From Amaranthus tricolor (taxonomy: Eukaryota > Streptophyta > Magnoliopsida > Caryophyllales > Amaranthaceae): a stretch of 64,000 bases of DNA. This document shows positions 60,453-64,000 of this stretch, in pieces. Each line of letters opens with the position of its first letter. Positions within the stretch are counted from its first letter, which is position 1. The translations under genes were made by a program, and so were the position numbers. The notes beneath the pieces are model-generated. The model was not told the origin of the DNA and made no database searches. It saw only the letters and a list, made by a program, of their open reading frames with translations. Location of the stretch: the NCBI RefSeq assembly GCF_026212465.1, contig NC_080059.1:11276311-11340310 (forward strand), read 5' to 3'.

Positions 60453-60500
60453 ATGCTCGTAATGGCTTCTCTTGGCCTCCCTCCATCTTTTCTATATTTT
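60453..60500 (+). pseudogene. Orphan third copy of decarboxylase exon 1
   Basis: Same 16 codons and GTAAGC donor as exon 1 of copies A and B, with leader GTGGCGTCGGTGACA. The TATA region is deleted upstream. Intron 1 sequence continues only to ~60834, where it breaks off, and no exon 2 follows before the next exon 1 at 61698. It could only act as an alternative first exon if some other promoter drove it. Confidence 0.75.
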
Positions 60501-61697
60501 GTAAGCAATTTTTACTCATTCTCTCTATACACATGGCATTCGAGTTTTATGCAATCACTTCAATGAAAGTTTTTTTTAATATAAAATAGACTGAGCGGAA
60601 AAAGGTTAGAAAAATAACAGTTAAAATTGAATTTAGAATTTTACTCAAAAATATTAGTATATGCTCCAATTGAGAAAACATGGTATATTTTACTTTTGAT
60701 CGAAGTTAAAACCTAAATGCGTATTGTATTACATTTTGCATTATATATTTATATGCTTTATTTGTTTTTGTCTTCGTAGATATTTTTGTTTAATAATTGG
60801 TTAGGTTTCAAATCCTCACCAACCTTACTTGATAAGTACGAAGTTTAATAATATCATGATGTTGACGCATGAGTACTATTTTCCATTAAAGTACTGATGA
60901 ATTGTTGCTTGTAAAGATGGGGTTTTGACAAATGAGATATTTCACGTGCACATATTTTTAGGTTCATCATTATCATTTTATTCAGTGTATTTCGCTCATA
61001 GAAAAATTATAGACAAGGTCTGGAGAAGGAAGGACGGTGGCAACTCATACCCATAAATGAGAACACGGCCAAAGGAGTTCCCTGGGTCGAGCAAGATAAA
61101 GAGTCGTAACTACACGGAAAAGATAAATTAAATGCCTATAAATAAAATAAATATGCAGAACCAACTACAAAATAAAGGAAAACAAAAACTAATAATAAAG
61201 GAAAACAAAAACTAATAATAAAAGAAACGAGAGAAGCAAGAGGGTAAGAACATTTTTAGGTTGTTACCGATAAATATTTATTATCCACAGTTTGCATTAT
61301 TTAACTTAAAAAACTTTTACTCTCTCTATTTTTTTTCTTTCAATTTACTTTTTACACAGTTTTCAAAGTAACGTTTGAGCTTTAATATCTGTAAATACGC
61401 ATTTTAAAAAATTATAAAAAAATATATGATGAGAAAATATACATTAAGACGAATCTAACGAGATATCACATGGATATATTTTATCATCTATATACGTCTT
61501 AAAAATCTTAATTAAATTTCTTCATACAAATAAAATATTTTAAATGAAAAAAATATTAAAAAAACTCAGCGATTACATTATAATTTTAAATATTGCAGAG
61601 AGAGATATATAACCATAGGAGCGTTGCACCAGGCTACTACATAGCTTTAACCAATAAGATCATTAGTATCAATAAAAGTTAAGTGGCGTCGGCGACA
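60501..61697 (+). other. Broken intron copy, then upstream region of decarboxylase copy B
   Basis: 60501-60834 matches intron 1 of copy A (34626-34950). From ~60836 (TACGAAGTTTAATAATATCATGA) the sequence follows the region left of copy A without the 974-bp MULE. A 24-bp stretch (AAAGGAAAACAAAAACTAATAATA) is tandemly doubled near 61175-61220. The TATA-like GATATATAACC lies at ~61606. Confidence 0.65.
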
Positions 61698-63674
61698 ATG
61701 CTTGTAATGGCTTCTCTTGGCCTCCCTCCATCTTTCCTATATTTTGTAAGCAACTTTTACTCATTCTCTCTATACACATGGCATTCGTATTTTATGCAAT
61801 TACTTCAATCGAAGTTTTTTTAGTATAAGATAGACTGAGCGGAAAAGAATTAGAAAAATAACAGTTAAAATCGAATTTAGAATTTTACTCAAAAATATTA
61901 GTATATGCTCCAATTGAGAAAACATTATATATTTTACTTTTGATTGAGAAAACATAAATAAAAAGTGCATTTAAATTTATGAGCGCTATCAAAATAAAAG
62001 ATATAATATCAAACTTATTTGTTCGTGTTTTATAGTGATTGAGATTATCTTTAAACTAAGCTAAATTGATTAGTTAATTGAGATTAATCAAACTATTATA
62101 TTCATATAGGGGTATTTATCTAGTATGATTTAATTCGTGTGTTTGATCTTTTGTCTAATCCATTCTTTCATTATTATTTAAAACAGCAGGGCTTGGGATT
62201 TTCTCTAAGGAAAACTTTAACAACTGATAGATGCTTAAGGATGAATGCTCTTTCCAAGGCAAGTTCTTCCGCTCAATTAATTAATATAACGTGAGGAAAA
62301 GTCATATTTAAATCTTATCCACTCCTTATTTTAAAATGAAAAGTTTAACGCAACTTTAGCCTCTAAAGCTCTCGTATAAGGAATTGTGATAGGGTATACT
62401 TCATCCGTTCCTTAATGAAGTTCCTATAAAAAGTGTTCACGGAAGTTGAGAAAAACTAAATCTTTCAGAAAGTGGATATATTATTTTATTGAATAATAAA
62501 TTTAATAAAGAAAAAATGGAGCCTATAAATAATACTCTCTTCTATTCTCCCTATTAGTCTCATTTTCAAATAAAGTTAAGTCATCTTATTAATCTCATTT
62601 TTATTTATAGTATATATTTTTTACCTTATTATCCTTACTAACATTATCTTATTACAATAAATCTAATAAAAAATCATTATCCTCTCTATGTGATCTCATT
62701 TGACCCACCTAAAAATTGGTAAAAACTTAAATGAGACTAATTAGAAGAATAAAAAGGAGTATAAAAATATTAAAAGAAGGTCAATAGAAAAAAATATATG
62801 GGGACCACAACTTATAAAAAATATTTTTATAAAGTTAGTGGAAAACATGTATGGATCATAAGAAATATAAAAAATGATAAAGTAAAGTTATTGGAGGATA
62901 TATGGGGACCAAAAGTATTATTAAAATATTAAAATAAAAATGAATTAGATTCTTTTTGTCTAAAGTTATAAATTAAAACATCCTTTACGAGAACAATAAA
63001 TAAAACACTGAAAATAAAAAAATGAAAACCTCTTTAAAAAAAAACCAATGGAATATAACACAATATAGAGCTGAAACAATCAACTTAATCTTATTTTTGC
63101 TGTGATTCATACGAATACATTGCAGGAAAGTAGCATTTTTGACCACACTAACAACCATTCCGACCACCAAAACGGGAAAGCATGGACAACTTCAAACAAC
63201 GATTTGATCGATTATCGTACAGACATCCATGGCGGAGAACAAAGATTACCACCATTAATCGCCGCAATGAAATCAGCAATGGAAGAAAACCCAGCAACAT
63301 TCGAGTTTCCAGGGCATAACAGAGGACTTGCAGCACCGCCTTCCTTAACTCAGCTCATAGGGGAATGGCCTTTTCTTCACGATGTTGGAGAGCTCGACGA
63401 TCTTTTTACTCCTGAAGGGCCTATATTAGAAGCGCAACGAGAAGCAGCCAAGGTGTTCGGTGCATCGGAGACATGGTTTTTAGTTGGTGGAACAACTTGT
63501 GGTGTTCTTGCAGCTATTATGGGTACTTGTAGTCCTGGAGATGTGCTGATTCTAACTCGTAATTCTCATATATCTGCAATTTCTGCATTGGCTTTATGTG
63601 GTGCCATACCTAAGTATATTTTTCCTGATTATGATTCTTGTTGGGATGCTCCAACTTTGGTCTCTCCATTAGAG
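61698..63674 (+). CDS. Orn/Lys/Arg decarboxylase copy B, three exons, 3' end beyond window
   Basis: Exons 61698-61745, 62190-62258 and 63126-63674, in the same phases as copy A, encode residues 1-222. The promoter region, NAGNAG acceptor and GC donor of intron 2 are kept. Relative to copy A, exon 2 has one change (Arg to Leu in MNARSK) and exon 3 has three (Glu to Gly in HGEEQ, Gln to Glu before FPGHNRG, Phe to Leu after it), with no stop or frameshift. The catalytic-lysine exon is outside the window, so functionality is unknown. Intron 1 is ~0.94 kb shorter through a deletion joining TTTTGATTGAGAAAAC to ATAAATAAAAAGTGC. Confidence 0.85.
62259..63125 (+). other. GC-AG intron 2 of decarboxylase copy B with nested MITEs
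   Basis: Same GC donor and MITE content as in copy A (outer MITE ~62398-63050; nested MITE ~62535-62758). A ~50-bp stretch AATTAATATAACGTGAGGAAAAGTCAT… (62278-62330) is present here but not in copy A. Confidence 0.65.
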
Positions 63675-64000
63675 GTTAGTTCATGATCAAGTTAAGAAGT
63701 CGGCTTTTGGTTTTTATTGGTCAAATAGCTTAATATATGTTTGTTAATGACTTTTAAGCCGACTGAAAAGCTGGATTCTAAGCCAAAATATAAATGCACC
63801 TGTTTGTAGCTTTTTCGTCGACTTCCTAGCCTTTTGACCAACATTTTCTCTTTAAACCGCCAATAGACAACAACTAATTTTTACTCTCTTCATTCCTTAA
63901 AGAAGTTCCTATTTATTATTTTGGGATGTTTTATTTGTTGTTCCCATAAAGAATCTTTCTATTTTTATCACAAATTTTGGACAAAATAACCTTGTTTATC
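63675..64000 (+). other. Start of intron 3 of decarboxylase copy B
   Basis: Matches 37465-37765, including the inverted MITE start. It carries a short extra segment (AAGCCGACTGAAAAGCTGGATTC, ~63757) absent from copy A. The window ends inside this intron. Confidence 0.7.

Overview
This is nuclear DNA from a flowering plant, most likely a eudicot. It is AT-rich, has long introns with GT-AG and GC-AG splice sites, and contains many nested transposons and AT or TAA microsatellites. The species cannot be named from the sequence alone.

Layout. (1) Bases 1-106 are the end of a Mutator-like element (MULE) whose rest lies outside the window. (2) About 1.7-21.9 kb holds one large host gene for an RCD1/SRO-type protein (WWE, PARP-like and RST domains). 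Its six coding exons at 8376-21878 give a 587-residue protein. Its upstream region carries a 0.6-0.7 kb inverted repeat, and its introns carry a palindromic TAA/TTA microsatellite, an hAT-type MITE and two Stowaway-like MITEs. (3) 22071-25492 is a MULE with ~230-bp terminal inverted repeats. It encodes, on the minus strand, a fragmentary transposase joined to part of a plant mobile domain (PMD) gene. (4) 26.3-32.1 kb is transposon debris: a CACTA end with a tnp2-like fragment, a MULE-type end, an LTR with primer site and gag fragment (minus strand), and a degenerate minisatellite enclosing two related exon-like blocks. (5) 32756-33729 is a non-autonomous MULE with a perfect 9-bp target duplication. 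(6) 34578-39309 is a four-exon gene for a plastid-targeted fold-type-I Orn/Lys/Arg decarboxylase. (7) 39.3-41.6 kb contains a ~0.6 kb tandem repeat. (8) 41583-59807 is a Ty3/gypsy chromovirus cluster (truncated internal part, LTR, full internal part, LTR). The last LTR is interrupted by a complete but mutated Ty1/copia element at 53451-58803. (9) 59.8-64 kb is a second copy of the decarboxylase segment, cut by the window end, preceded by an orphan third copy of its first exon.

The two host loci are unrelated. The RCD1-like protein is expected to act in the nucleus as a stress-signalling hub that binds transcription factors. The decarboxylase is expected to make an amine from a basic amino acid in the plastid. 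The rest is mobile DNA, and its nesting gives a relative order: the segmental duplication, then the small MULE insertion into one copy; and separately the gypsy insertion, then the copia insertion into its LTR. The most notable points are a shared palindrome array (core GTTAGTAAC) in the ends of several MULEs, the transposase-PMD chimera, an extra acidic reading frame ahead of gag in the gypsy element, and a GC-AG intron in each host gene.
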